Shown piece by piece: positions 27,189 through 35,747 of a stretch of DNA of 64,000 bases. Below the pieces are notes generated by a model that ran no database searches, was not told the origin of the DNA, and saw only the letters and a list, made by a program, of their open reading frames with translations. Position 1 is the stretch's first letter. Each line of letters starts with the position of its first letter. The DNA lies in NCBI RefSeq assembly GCF_004944975.1, contig NZ_SPQG01000002.1, forward strand, positions 214,591-278,590, in the 5' to 3' direction. Source of the stretch: Halorhabdus amylolytica. GTDB lineage: Archaea; Halobacteriota; Halobacteria; Halobacteriales; Haloarculaceae. The position numbers and the translations under genes were made by a program.

Positions 27189-28694
27189 ATGGCATCAGAG
27201 AGTTCTCAGCAAGGATATCTCAACCAGTGGTATCGCGAGCGTATCGGCCGACCGGCGACTGACGACGAGGTGATCGGGTACTGGGTATTTGTCCTCGGAT
27301 TGTTGCTTGGAATCCTGGGCATCCTGCTGGTAATGACCAGCAGGGCTGGAACCCAGATGCGGGGCTGGGGCATTATCATAAGTGCTCTCGGACTCGCGTT
27401 GCTCGTCGCAGGCCCGATAGTCAGACTTCCGTTGAGTGATCTGGCATCGTCTCTATTGCTCGTCGGATTTCTCCTGTGTATCGTCGGAACCGGCTGGTTT
27501 CTGACGATTTACCCGGGTGACTGGCGACCGCAGGCGAGCCCTGTCATCGCCGTCTACTCGGTCGGATTACTCGTGATGGGCTTTGCGGGCGTGTTCGTCC
27601 CGTTGCTTACGACCCGTGACGAGGAACTCGCCGAGTCGGAAGCTGAATCCGACCGGCTACGCGAGGAACTCACCGAGACGGAAGCCGAGTCCGAACGGTT
27701 GGGCGAGGAACTGGCGGATACGCAGGCCGACGAAATGGACCTGGCCGCCAGACTGCGACTGCTTCGGAAGAGCCAATCGCGGTTCGAACTCTACGAGGAT
27801 GTGGGCGGGGAGTGGCGCTGGCGTCTCCGCCATCGCAACGGGAACATCATCGCCGAGGGCGGCGAGGGCTACACCCGCAAACACAACGCCCAGAAGGGCA
27901 TCGCCGGGGTCCGCCGGGACGCACTCGGGGCGACGGTCCTGCTCATCGAGAACGAAGCGGACTTGCCGGCCGAGGAGGAGACGTTCGAACCAGTCACCGA
28001 AATCGACAGTCAGGCGACGTTCGAACGCTACGAGGACAATGCGGGCGAGTACCGCTGGCGGCTGCGTCACGACAACGACAACATTCTCTGTGACTCCGCC
28101 GAGGGGTACGCCTCCCGGGGTAACCTCACCCGGGCGCTCGAACGGATCCGCGAGTACGTCGGCCCGGCCCAGTACCTCCGGATCGATCCGACTGCCTTCG
28201 AGATCTACGAGGACAATGCGGGCGAGTACCGCTGGCGACTGGTCCACCGTAACGGGAACATCCTCGCCGACGGCGGCCAGGGGTACTCACGGTACAACGA
28301 TGCCAGCCGTGCCGTCGATCGGCTCAGAGAGAACCTCGCTGACTACGAGTTCGAGATCTACGAGGACGCGGCCGAAGAGTACCGCTGGCGGCTGCTCGCG
28401 AGTAACGATCGGATCGTCGCCGACAGCGGCGAGGGCTACACCGACCGCGACGAGGCCGAGACGGCCGTCGAGCGCGTCGAGAACTACGCGCCCGACGCTG
28501 ACGCTCTCGAAGTGAGTCCTGCCGCCTTCGAGATCTACGAGGACGCGGGTGAGAAGTGGCGCTGGCGGCTCCGTCACCGCAACGGAAACATCCTCGCGGA
28601 CGGCAGTCAGGGATACAACGACCGGAGCGCCGCCCGCGACGGCGTCGAGAGCGTCAAGCGCAACGCCCCCAACGCCGAGACCGAAGACGTCTGA
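27189..28694 (+). CDS. membrane protein with five HVO_2922/YegP-like (DUF1508) repeats
   Basis: A 501-residue haloarchaeal protein. Four membrane segments (about 31-53, 58-78, 86-106 and 117-140) are followed by a short coiled coil (about 150-187, repeated LxEExTETEAES pattern) and then five repeats of about 50 residues starting near 198, 276, 335, 387 and 447. Each has the core F-E-x-YED-x-x-x-x-(Y/W)RWRL-x-x-x-N-x-x-I-x-x-x-x-x-GY, a fold seen in YegP-like UPF0339 proteins. The five-fold array anchored to a membrane domain is unusual in copy number. Two TATAAGTA boxes lie upstream (27150-27157 and 27169-27176). Confidence 0.82.
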   Translation: MASESSQQGYLNQWYRERIGRPATDDEVIGYWVFVLGLLLGILGILLVMTSRAGTQMRGWGIIISALGLALLVAGPIVRLPLSDLASSLLLVGFLLCIVGTGWFLTIYPGDWRPQASPVIAVYSVGLLVMGFAGVFVPLLTTRDEELAESEAESDRLREELTETEAESERLGEELADTQADEMDLAARLRLLRKSQSRFELYEDVGGEWRWRLRHRNGNIIAEGGEGYTRKHNAQKGIAGVRRDALGATVLLIENEADLPAEEETFEPVTEIDSQATFERYEDNAGEYRWRLRHDNDNILCDSAEGYASRGNLTRALERIREYVGPAQYLRIDPTAFEIYEDNAGEYRWRLVHRNGNILADGGQGYSRYNDASRAVDRLRENLADYEFEIYEDAAEEYRWRLLASNDRIVADSGEGYTDRDEAETAVERVENYAPDADALEVSPAAFEIYEDAGEKWRWRLRHRNGNILADGSQGYNDRSAARDGVESVKRNAPNAETEDV

Positions 28695-28732
28695 GCGAGT
28701 GGTCCCAGGTCGCCCTTTTTGCGCCCATCGTC

Positions 28733-29185
28733 CTACCAGGGCGCAGCCAGTGCGCCGGCGTCGAACAACAACAGGATGGCAACGATCGACGCCGCGAGCA
28801 GGAACGGCCGAGCGTTCGCTGCTGGGGTGCGGACCTTCTGCTCCGCAGTACCGTCCGAGAGCCGGGCGGCGGCGACCTCCGAGAGCGCCGCGAGTGTGAA
28901 CCACAGCACGACCATCCCGAGTACGAGATGGCCCCGCGTGGAGTCGAGGAGACTATCCACAGTGTAAAGCGTCGCCGCCTGGTGGGCACCAGTCAGTAGC
29001 GTCACGAGTGCGCCCGCGCGGGCGATCCACGTGAATCCCGCGGTGAGTCTGCTGAGTGGTTCGCTGTCGAGTGTCCCATCCCTGGCGATCGGCAGGACGG
29101 CGAGCGTGAGAAACAGGACGCTCCCGGTCCACAGTGCTGCGAACAGGAGGTGCAGTCCGGCGACGAGTACGTCGGCGAGTGTCAT
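28733..29185 (-). CDS. CopD-like integral membrane protein
   Basis: A 150-residue membrane protein with four hydrophobic segments (about 3-27, 46-66, 77-100 and 124-146). The start MTLADVLVAGLHLLFAALWTGSVLF resembles the CopD/copper resistance D family N-terminus (HxxxAxxWxG), and FTWIARAGALVTLLTGAHQA and RGHLVLGMVVLWF fit too. The in-frame start 51 nt upstream lacks hydrophobic character. It is convergent with the repeat protein. A role in copper or haem-related membrane function is possible but unproven. Confidence 0.65.
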   Translation of the reverse strand: MTLADVLVAGLHLLFAALWTGSVLFLTLAVLPIARDGTLDSEPLSRLTAGFTWIARAGALVTLLTGAHQAATLYTVDSLLDSTRGHLVLGMVVLWFTLAALSEVAAARLSDGTAEQKVRTPAANARPFLLAASIVAILLLFDAGALAAPW

Positions 29186-29256
29186 ATCTGCCGGGTCGGA
29201 CTCCCGACCCATCAAAACACTGGAATCGGTGGCCACGCCGGGTCGGGTCGACGCGA

Positions 29257-29895
29257 TCAGAACACCGGATCGGCTTCCGTATCAGCGTCGTCGATGTCCC
29301 CGAGGTCGAGTCGATCGAGCAGGTTGACGAACGACCCTGGATCGGGAATCAGGAACAGTCGGACCTTGAAGGCCTCCTCGCGGTCAGTCACGTCGACGAT
29401 GCTGTCAAGCACGATCGACAGCGAGTCCGCCCGAACGTGTGAGAGGGCGTCTTCGGCGATCTCCTCGCCGTCGGCCTGTCGGAGCGTCGGCGTGCCCATG
29501 TCGATGGTCGTCTCCAGCGTGTTAGCGATGCCATCGACGAACCCCGAGGTGAGGATGTTACAGACTTCCTGGAGTGCGCTCTCCTGAAGCTGGTTGAACT
29601 CGCCGTCGACCTCCGTCCCGGTCAGCAACTCGGCCATCTCACGGGCCGTCTCCTCGTAGAAGGTCAACAGGAAGACGCCGTAGGGTGGCTCGTTGAGACG
29701 GATACTGGCGCTGTAGATCGGGTCCGTCCCGATCTCCCTGGCGATGTCGGGCGGCTCGACGAACGCCAAGCTCTTGATGTCGACCGTCGCGTCCACCCCG
29801 GCGAGCGTGCCGAGCGACGACGCCGCGTTCTCCGCACCGGCTTTGATGAGCTGATTGATGACCCGCAGTTTCCGGATGTCGATGAGCAACGGCAT
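29257..29895 (-). CDS. cheC: CheC-family chemotaxis phosphatase
   Basis: CheC proteins dephosphorylate CheY-P and bind CheD in archaeal chemotaxis. The 212-residue protein has two CheC signature segments: NQLIKAGAENAASSLGTLAG near the N-terminus (E-x2-N pattern) and LQESALQEVCNILTSGFVDGIANTL in the second half. The chosen start MPLLIDIRKLR matches the family; a longer in-frame start adds an unconserved basic stretch. It lies apart from a full che operon but 1.7 kb from a transducer gene (31572-33038). A DUF5800-like gene precedes it on the same strand (99-nt gap). Confidence 0.85.
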   Translation of the reverse strand: MPLLIDIRKLRVINQLIKAGAENAASSLGTLAGVDATVDIKSLAFVEPPDIAREIGTDPIYSASIRLNEPPYGVFLLTFYEETAREMAELLTGTEVDGEFNQLQESALQEVCNILTSGFVDGIANTLETTIDMGTPTLRQADGEEIAEDALSHVRADSLSIVLDSIVDVTDREEAFKVRLFLIPDPGSFVNLLDRLDLGDIDDADTEADPVF

Positions 29896-29994
29896 CTGCC
29901 TGCTGTACCCAACAGGGAACTGGTCCTTAGTGATTGTGCCTGCCATCGGCATCGTCGGCCGACGGCGGAAAGTGGACACAGTCGTTTCCGTCCG

Positions 29995-30192
29995 TCACTC
30001 GATAATCTCGGCGATCCGGCGAGGCTCGCCGGACAGTGCGGGTTCGGGATCGATCAGCTGGAGCACCTCGTGGTCCGTCACGTCGGGATAGGACTTCTCC
30101 ACCGCGTCCTCGATGAGGGCTTTCTCCAGGCGGAAGTCGACGCCCTCGTAGACGACGTCGACCCCGTGTTCGTCGAAGGAAAGGGCGGTCAT
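29995..30192 (-). CDS. small haloarchaeal protein (DUF5800-like)
   Basis: A 65-residue acidic protein, starting MTALSFDEHGVDVVYEGVDFRLEKALIEDAV and continuing SYPDVTDHEVLQLIDPEPALSGEPRRI. I associate this pattern with the haloarchaeal DUF5800 family; no function is known. The start is the second Met of the frame because the first nine residues are basic and unconserved. It is upstream of cheC in the same direction, perhaps one transcript. Confidence 0.7.
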   Translation of the reverse strand: MTALSFDEHGVDVVYEGVDFRLEKALIEDAVEKSYPDVTDHEVLQLIDPEPALSGEPRRIAEIIE

Positions 30193-30314
30193 GCCCGAAC
30201 GTTGCGTGCTCGCCCTCATAAGCGTCGCGGACGCTGCCGGTGACGGCCGCGTCCGTCAGACCTCCGTCAGACGCGCCCTGGGGGTTTAATATGGCGGATT
30301 CCCCTGATTAACGT

Positions 30315-31511
30315 GTGCTGGGGTCGACGCCGCTTGCGGAGCTGGTCATCCCCGACAGGACGACTGTCGAGGAGCACGACCTCGTGGCCGACGGGGACGT
30401 GATCGTCGGTGGCCAGAGCACTGTCGAGTTCGGCGTCAGGGGGAACAATGTCATCGCGGGCGAGCGGGTACGCTTTGGCGGGCACATCGAGGCCGCCAGT
30501 GACTGTCGGCTGGACATGTGGTGTGACGTCGCCGAGGACGTGCTCGTCGGCGAGGACGCCTACCTCGGCGAGCGGGTCCACGTCGGCGGCGAGTTGAAGG
30601 TCGCGGGCGACTTGGATATCGGTGACGACGTCGACATCGACGATGGCTTCGAGGCAAACGGCTGGATCGTCATTCGGAACCCGATGCCGACGATCGTTTT
30701 CCTGTTCGTCTATCTGGGTCACCTCCTGCGGCTTGGCGAGGAGGAGGCTGCCGCGGACGTGCTTGCGGCGGTTGCGGACGACGACCGCGAGTACGAACCT
30801 GTCGTCGTCCCGCGGGGAGCTCATGTCAGCGACGACGCTTGGCGGGTCTCCGCGCCGGCACGCATCGGCGACGACTGCCGACTCCACGGGAACCTCCGCG
30901 CCGAGTCGCTCATTGTCGGCCGGGACACTGTCGTTTTCGGGAGTCTCCGCGCACGGGAGGACGTGATCGTCGGGCGCGCCACCGAGATCAAAGGCGACGT
31001 GACCACCCGCGAGGGCACCGTCTCGATCGGCCCCGGCGTCCACGTCTGGGGGGACATCGCCGCCGAGGACGTCGCCCTCCACGAGAACGCGACCGTCGAG
31101 GGGACCATCCGCGCCCGCGGCGAGATGGAGTTACACACCGAGGACGTCCTCGAGGAAGCTGACGAGACGGCCGCTGCCATGGCGAACGCGGCGGAACGAC
31201 TCGACGGTGTGGACGACGAACCTGCGGCGGGCGACGGTGATCGAGACGCTGACGCCCCGGCCAGCGGTGACGACGTGACCAACGACGGTCAGATTGGCGA
31301 CAGCCGAGCTGACGACGGACAGACCGATGAGGGCCGGGCTGATGATGTGTCCATCGACGGACAGGCTGACGACGGTCGGACTGACAACGGACAGGCTGAC
31401 GACGTGACCGACGACGATCAGACCGAGACCGGCCAGGCTGATAGGAATCGGACCGACGATGCGGAGACGATGGCCGACCGGACGATGTCGGAGTCCAACG
31501 CTCTGGAGTGA
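30315..31511 (+). CDS. polymer-forming (bactofilin-like) beta-helix protein with acidic repeat tail
   Basis: A 398-residue protein starting at GTG. The N-terminal half is a chain of short GxxVxxGxxxxx beta-helix rungs (VIVGGQSTVEF, DVLVGEDAYLGERVHVGG, DLDIGDDVDIDDG), followed by one hydrophobic segment (NPMPTIVFLFVYLGHLL, about residue 118) and more rungs (ARIGDDCRLHGNLRAES, VIVGRATEIKGDVTTREGTVSIG). From about residue 300 to the end it is a disordered Asp/Gly/Gln tail with imperfect repeats. Bactofilin-like proteins assemble into filaments or scaffolds. The membrane segment interrupting the helix is odd and may anchor it. Confidence 0.7.
   Translation: MLGSTPLAELVIPDRTTVEEHDLVADGDVIVGGQSTVEFGVRGNNVIAGERVRFGGHIEAASDCRLDMWCDVAEDVLVGEDAYLGERVHVGGELKVAGDLDIGDDVDIDDGFEANGWIVIRNPMPTIVFLFVYLGHLLRLGEEEAAADVLAAVADDDREYEPVVVPRGAHVSDDAWRVSAPARIGDDCRLHGNLRAESLIVGRDTVVFGSLRAREDVIVGRATEIKGDVTTREGTVSIGPGVHVWGDIAAEDVALHENATVEGTIRARGEMELHTEDVLEEADETAAAMANAAERLDGVDDEPAAGDGDRDADAPASGDDVTNDGQIGDSRADDGQTDEGRADDVSIDGQADDGRTDNGQADDVTDDDQTETGQADRNRTDDAETMADRTMSESNALE
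31265..31460 (+). repeat. degenerate coding tandem repeats
   Basis: Imperfect units of about 30-45 nt built on GACGGACAGGCTGACGAC-like cores encode the Asp-rich (A)DDGQTDxGxADDV tail of the bactofilin-like protein. They are in frame throughout, so they are part of the gene and not a CRISPR array. Confidence 0.75.
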
Positions 31512-31571
31512 GCTAAGGAGCAGGTCCCCGTCGGATCGTACTGCTAGACGTCCCCGTCGAGAAGAGACGCG

Positions 31572-33038
31572 TCACTCGGTCTCGTAGCGGTCGAACAGTG
31601 CCGAGAGCTGCTGGGCGCGCATGCTGAGCATCTTCGCGTTGACGTACATCTCGCCGAGGGCGAGAGTTTGTTCCTCGGCGATGGCCGCGACGCTTTCGGC
31701 TTCCTCCATGTTCTCACGGCTGATCTCGGCGGCGCTGTCAGCGATGCTGGCTACTTCCTCGCTGGAGGCCGCCTGGTCGTCCGTCGCGTTACTGATTTCC
31801 TTGACGCCGCTGGTCGTGTCCTGGACGAAGTCGAGGATCGACTCGAGGGCCTCCAGACCCTCATCCATCGTTTCCTGGCCCTCGCCGACTGTCTCGCGCA
31901 TCTCCCCGATCTCCTCGACTGTCTGGGTCGTCTGATCCTGAATGTCCGTGATGAGTGACTCGATCTCGTCGGTGGCGTCCTTGGTCTCCTCGGCGAGTGA
32001 CTTCACTTCGTCGGCGACAACCGTGAAGCCGTTGTTGTCCGCGCCCGAGGCGTGTGCGGCCTCGATCGAGGCGTTCAGCGCGAGAATATTGGTCTGCTCG
32101 GCGATGTCGTCGATGAGGTCGACGATCTGGCCCACTTCGCTCATCTGGTCGTCCAGCGTCTCGACAGTGTCGACGACCCCTTCGGTCTGATCGTCCACCT
32201 CGTTCATCGCGTCGCTGACTTCCCTGGCGGCTTCGATCCCCTCGACGGTCCGTTGCTCGGTCTGGTCGGCCTTCTCGGCGACCTCGTCCGAGGAAGCGGC
32301 GATCTCCTCGATAGTGGCGGACATCTCGCCCATCTCCTCGGAGATTTGGGTCACCTGTTCGTGTTGATCGTGGAAGGCATCTGCGAGTTGCTGGACGCTC
32401 TCGGCCATACTCTCGCTGGCCTCGCGGACGGCCTCGGTCGCTGTCGTCACCTGCTCGCTCGACCCCGAGACATCCTCGCTAAAGTCACTTGCCGTTTCGA
32501 TGGTCTGCTGGAAGGCCGTCGCCATCTCGTTGAACTCCCTGGCGAGTTCGTTCATCGCCTCGGATGGCGTCTCGGCGTTCAACCGGACCGTCAGGTCGCC
32601 TTCGCCGACCGTGTCCATCCGTTGTGCGCCCTCGCGGATGTAGCCGTCGAGCTCCTCGAAGGATTCCCCGTTTGGCGCTGCGACGCCGCCGTCGGGTGCC
32701 GGTGCGACCCCCATCCCGATTTCGGGTGTTGGGGTCCTCTGGGTCGACTCTAACTCCGTGCGGACTTCTTCGAGCTCCGACTCGAGTGATGTCCGTTCGT
32801 CTTCGAGAGATGTCACCCTCGATCGGAGATCCGCGCGCTCGGAACGGAGCGACTCGTTCCGTTCGCGTTCGCGGACGAGGGCGTACCCCAGCGTTCCGGC
32901 TGCGAACACGAACCCGCCACCGGCCAGAAACGGATACAGTGATCCGGGCGCCAGGAACAGGAGGATCGTCTGCCACACGATATGCACTACTTGGACGGAG
33001 AGGGCGACGCGTGTCTCCCCCAAGGAGAACCTTGCCAT
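31572..33038 (-). CDS. methyl-accepting transducer without a sensor domain
   Basis: A 488-residue chemotaxis transducer. The N-terminus has two closely spaced membrane helices (about 13-32 and 37-56) with no extracellular domain, then a coiled coil (about 60-100), a variable linker, a HAMP-like segment (about 135-185) and the long cytoplasmic signalling domain, with the conserved hairpin tip EQTNILALNASIEAAHA and Glu/Gln pairs typical of methylation sites. Without a ligand domain it may sense membrane or cytoplasmic state or a partner protein. A cheC gene lies nearby. A TATA-like AT stretch (33048-33068) lies just upstream. Confidence 0.9.
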   Translation of the reverse strand: MARFSLGETRVALSVQVVHIVWQTILLFLAPGSLYPFLAGGGFVFAAGTLGYALVRERERNESLRSERADLRSRVTSLEDERTSLESELEEVRTELESTQRTPTPEIGMGVAPAPDGGVAAPNGESFEELDGYIREGAQRMDTVGEGDLTVRLNAETPSEAMNELAREFNEMATAFQQTIETASDFSEDVSGSSEQVTTATEAVREASESMAESVQQLADAFHDQHEQVTQISEEMGEMSATIEEIAASSDEVAEKADQTEQRTVEGIEAAREVSDAMNEVDDQTEGVVDTVETLDDQMSEVGQIVDLIDDIAEQTNILALNASIEAAHASGADNNGFTVVADEVKSLAEETKDATDEIESLITDIQDQTTQTVEEIGEMRETVGEGQETMDEGLEALESILDFVQDTTSGVKEISNATDDQAASSEEVASIADSAAEISRENMEEAESVAAIAEEQTLALGEMYVNAKMLSMRAQQLSALFDRYETE

Positions 33039-33263
33039 ACCCCTATCTTAAAAGATGAGGCATAAATATCCTTCTCCCATCGTTTCAGTTACTGATACTG
33101 GCGACCGTCCACTTGTGGCGCTGAACCGTCACTCCGAACGTCGAATATCAGCCTTCCGTCACGAATGGTCGTATAATCTGTCGTCGGTCTCGAGAGAATG
33201 CGGACGAGTGACGACGCTCGATAAACGCAAACGAGAGGAAAGACGCGACAGGTGGGGGTCAGC

Positions 33264-34223
33264 TCAGGCGTCCAGCCCGAGGTCTTCGGCGCGCTCGTCG
33301 ATCCACGTCTGCAGTTCCTCGATGGCCTCCTCGCTGGGCTCTTCGCCGTCGAAGAGGTGCTTGAAGCGACCCTGCTTCTCGAGCCACTCGCGGACCGGCT
33401 TGCGGTCACTGATCTTGTTGACGCTGGTGATCTCGCCGTCCTCCATCTCGAAGACCGGGAACAGGCCAGTCTCGACGGCCAACTCGGCCAGTTCGACCGT
33501 CTTCGAGGACTCGTAACTCCAGCCGACCGGGCACGGCGAGTAGACGTGCAAGAACTTCGGCCCGTCAATCTCGAGGGCCTTCTCGACCTTCTGTTTGAAG
33601 TCGTGGGGGTTCGAAATCGACGCCGTCGCGACGTACTCGACGCCGTGGTCGGCCGCGATCGACGTCATGTCCTTCTTGTTGGTGTCGTTACCGATACTCT
33701 CATCGCCCGCCGGCGACGTGGTCGTCGACGCACCGAAGGGCGTCTGACTGGAGCGCTGGACGCCCGTGTTCATGTACGCCTCGTTGTCGTACATGATGTA
33801 GAGGACGTCGTGGCCGCGCTCCATCATGCCCGAGAGAGCGCGGATCCCGATGTCCGCGGTCGCACCGTCGCCACCGACGGCGATGATGTTGAGGTCATCC
33901 GAGTCCTGGACGTCCAGGTGGTCGGGGTCGCGGCGGTCGAAGGCCTTGTAGGCGGCCTCGATGCCCGAGGCGACGCTGGCGCCGTTCTCGAAGATGTTGT
34001 GGATGTAGCTGGTCCCCCAAGAGCTCTCGGGATAGGGCGTCGAGACGACCTCCATACAGCCAGTGGGCTGGCTGATGATGGTGTTCTCGCCGGCCGCCTC
34101 GGTGATGTACTTCATCGCCAGGGCGGGACCACACCCGGCACACGCGCGGTGACCGGGGTTCCACAGTTCCTCGTCGTGTTCGAGTTCGTCAGTGAAGTCC
34201 TGGTCTTGCAGATCGGAACTCAT
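33264..34223 (-). CDS. porB: pyruvate:ferredoxin oxidoreductase beta subunit
   Basis: The thiamine diphosphate subunit of a four-subunit oxidoreductase making acetyl-CoA, CO2 and reduced ferredoxin. The 319-residue protein has the N-terminal cluster/ACAGCGPALAMKYI, the ThDP motif GGDGATADIGIRALSGMMERGHDVLYIMYDNEAYMNTG, the POR-like TPFGASTTTSPAG and SPCPVGW. It is the last gene of a porG-porD-porA-porB operon, with 2 nt between it and porA. Archaeal 2-oxoisovalerate and pyruvate forms are close; the TPFGA segment favours pyruvate. Confidence 0.92.
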   Translation of the reverse strand: MSSDLQDQDFTDELEHDEELWNPGHRACAGCGPALAMKYITEAAGENTIISQPTGCMEVVSTPYPESSWGTSYIHNIFENGASVASGIEAAYKAFDRRDPDHLDVQDSDDLNIIAVGGDGATADIGIRALSGMMERGHDVLYIMYDNEAYMNTGVQRSSQTPFGASTTTSPAGDESIGNDTNKKDMTSIAADHGVEYVATASISNPHDFKQKVEKALEIDGPKFLHVYSPCPVGWSYESSKTVELAELAVETGLFPVFEMEDGEITSVNKISDRKPVREWLEKQGRFKHLFDGEEPSEEAIEELQTWIDERAEDLGLDA

Positions 34224-34225
34224 TG

Positions 34226-35452
34226 TCAGTCACCTCCGTCCGCGAGCAGTTCCTCGCGGAGCTGTGGCCACGATTCCTGTTCGTCGAAGGCCATCGGGGC
34301 CGAGGCCTCCATCGTCTCCTCGATCATCGCGCCGATGTCCGAGGCAGTGATGTCCCGGCCCGCCATGCCGACGACGAAACTCTTGATCGGGGGCTGGTTC
34401 TCGGCGTGGTACAGCGTGCCCTTGATCTCGCCCGCGAGCGCGCTCTCGTAGCCGGGAGACATCTCCTTGGTCAGGACGCCGACGGCCTCGGCGTCGCCAA
34501 GGGCTTCCCGGAGCTCCTCGGTCGGGAACGGCCGGTGGACGCGCGGTCGGATGAGACCGACGTCGACGCCCTCGGCGCGGTACTCGTCGATGACCTTCCG
34601 GATGGTCCCGCACATCGAGCCCAGCGCCACGAGGCGGTAGTCGGCGTCCCCGTGGTAGGTATCGAGCATGCCGTTGTACTCGGTGTAGTCCCGGCCGAAG
34701 ATCTCCTTGAACTCCTCGACGGTCTTCGCCCAGACGTCCTTGGATTCCTCCATGGCCCGCTGGATCTCGTAGCGGGCTTCCGTCCAGTGTTCCGGCCGGG
34801 CGAAGGCACCCATCGTCTTCGGGTCGGAGGGGTCCAGCGTGTACTCGGGATCACGCGGCGGCAGGAACTCGCTGACCTCTTCCTCGGTGGGAATGTCGGC
34901 GGGTTCCTGAACGTGGGTCAGGATGAAGCCGTCGAAGTTCGAGAGGACGGGCAAGTTGACCTGCTCTGCGACCCGGAAGCCCATTAGCACGTGGTCGATG
35001 GCTTCCTGGACGTCTTCGGCGTGGAACTGCATCATCCCGCCGTCCCGCTCGGCGAAGGCGTCGGTGTGGTCGGCCCAGATCGACAGCGGAGCCGACAACG
35101 ACCGGTTGGCGACCGCCATCACGATCGGCAGGCGCATGCCCGCCGCCGTGAACAGCGGTTCGCTCATCAGCTTCAGACCCTGGCTGGACGTCGCCGAGAA
35201 GGCCCGAGCGCCGGCCGCCGAGGCACCGATACACGTCGAGGCGGCGTTGAACTCGCTGTCGACCTTGATGAACTCGCTGTCGAGTTCGCCGTCGGCGACC
35301 AGGTCCGAGAGCTTCTCGACGACCCCGGTCTGGGGCGTGATCGGGTACGCCGAGACGACGTCGGGGTTGGCGGCCATGACGCCTCTCGCCACGGCCGAGG
35401 TCCCCTTCATTACCTTCTGTTCTTCCGAGGGGTTTTGTTCTGCTTTCGCCAT
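34226..35452 (-). CDS. porA: pyruvate:ferredoxin oxidoreductase alpha subunit
   Basis: The 408-residue catalytic alpha subunit. Early residues include KGTSAVARGVMAANPDVVSAYPITPQTGVVEKLSDLV and the substrate/ThDP-contacting VDSEFNAASTCIGASAAGARAFSATSSQGLKLMSE, with AVANRSLSAPLSIWADHTDAF later; the C-terminal part carries the transketolase-C-like domain (RLVALGSMCGTIRKVIDEY). Length agrees with single-chain alpha subunits of archaeal POR. It starts 1 nt after the porD stop, so translation is probably coupled. Confidence 0.93.
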   Translation of the reverse strand: MAKAEQNPSEEQKVMKGTSAVARGVMAANPDVVSAYPITPQTGVVEKLSDLVADGELDSEFIKVDSEFNAASTCIGASAAGARAFSATSSQGLKLMSEPLFTAAGMRLPIVMAVANRSLSAPLSIWADHTDAFAERDGGMMQFHAEDVQEAIDHVLMGFRVAEQVNLPVLSNFDGFILTHVQEPADIPTEEEVSEFLPPRDPEYTLDPSDPKTMGAFARPEHWTEARYEIQRAMEESKDVWAKTVEEFKEIFGRDYTEYNGMLDTYHGDADYRLVALGSMCGTIRKVIDEYRAEGVDVGLIRPRVHRPFPTEELREALGDAEAVGVLTKEMSPGYESALAGEIKGTLYHAENQPPIKSFVVGMAGRDITASDIGAMIEETMEASAPMAFDEQESWPQLREELLADGGD

Positions 35453-35453
35453 G

Positions 35454-35747
35454 TTACTTCTCCTCCCGGATCATGTCGATCGCGTCGGTCGGACAGACTT
35501 CCTCGCAGATGCCACAGCCTTTGCAGTAGTCGAGGTCGAACCCGTAGTAGTCCTCGCCCTCGACCGGCTTGGCCGCCTGGTCGGGACAGTACGTATCACA
35601 CTGCCCGCAGGCGATACAGGCGTCGACATTGATGACCGGCTTGAACTGCCGCCAGGAACCGGTCTTGTTCACGCGTGAGGTGTTCGGTTCGACGACGGCG
35701 CCGGTCGTGATCGTGAGGTTCTCGTATGGGTCCTCGGATTCGCTCAT
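35454..35747 (-). CDS. porD: pyruvate:ferredoxin oxidoreductase delta subunit (2[4Fe-4S])
   Basis: A 97-residue ferredoxin-type subunit that carries electrons out of the complex. Two complete CxxCxxCxxxCP motifs are present: CIACGQCDTYCP and CKGCGICEEVCP. The N-terminal segment KTGSWRQFKPVIN is typical of PorD. The start codon overlaps the porG stop by 4 nt. Confidence 0.94.
   Translation of the reverse strand: MSESEDPYENLTITTGAVVEPNTSRVNKTGSWRQFKPVINVDACIACGQCDTYCPDQAAKPVEGEDYYGFDLDYCKGCGICEEVCPTDAIDMIREEK

Noticed and set aside
31265..31460. Apparent repeat array resembling a CRISPR
   Set aside because: Repeats are in frame, imperfect and coding; no spacers or cas genes.
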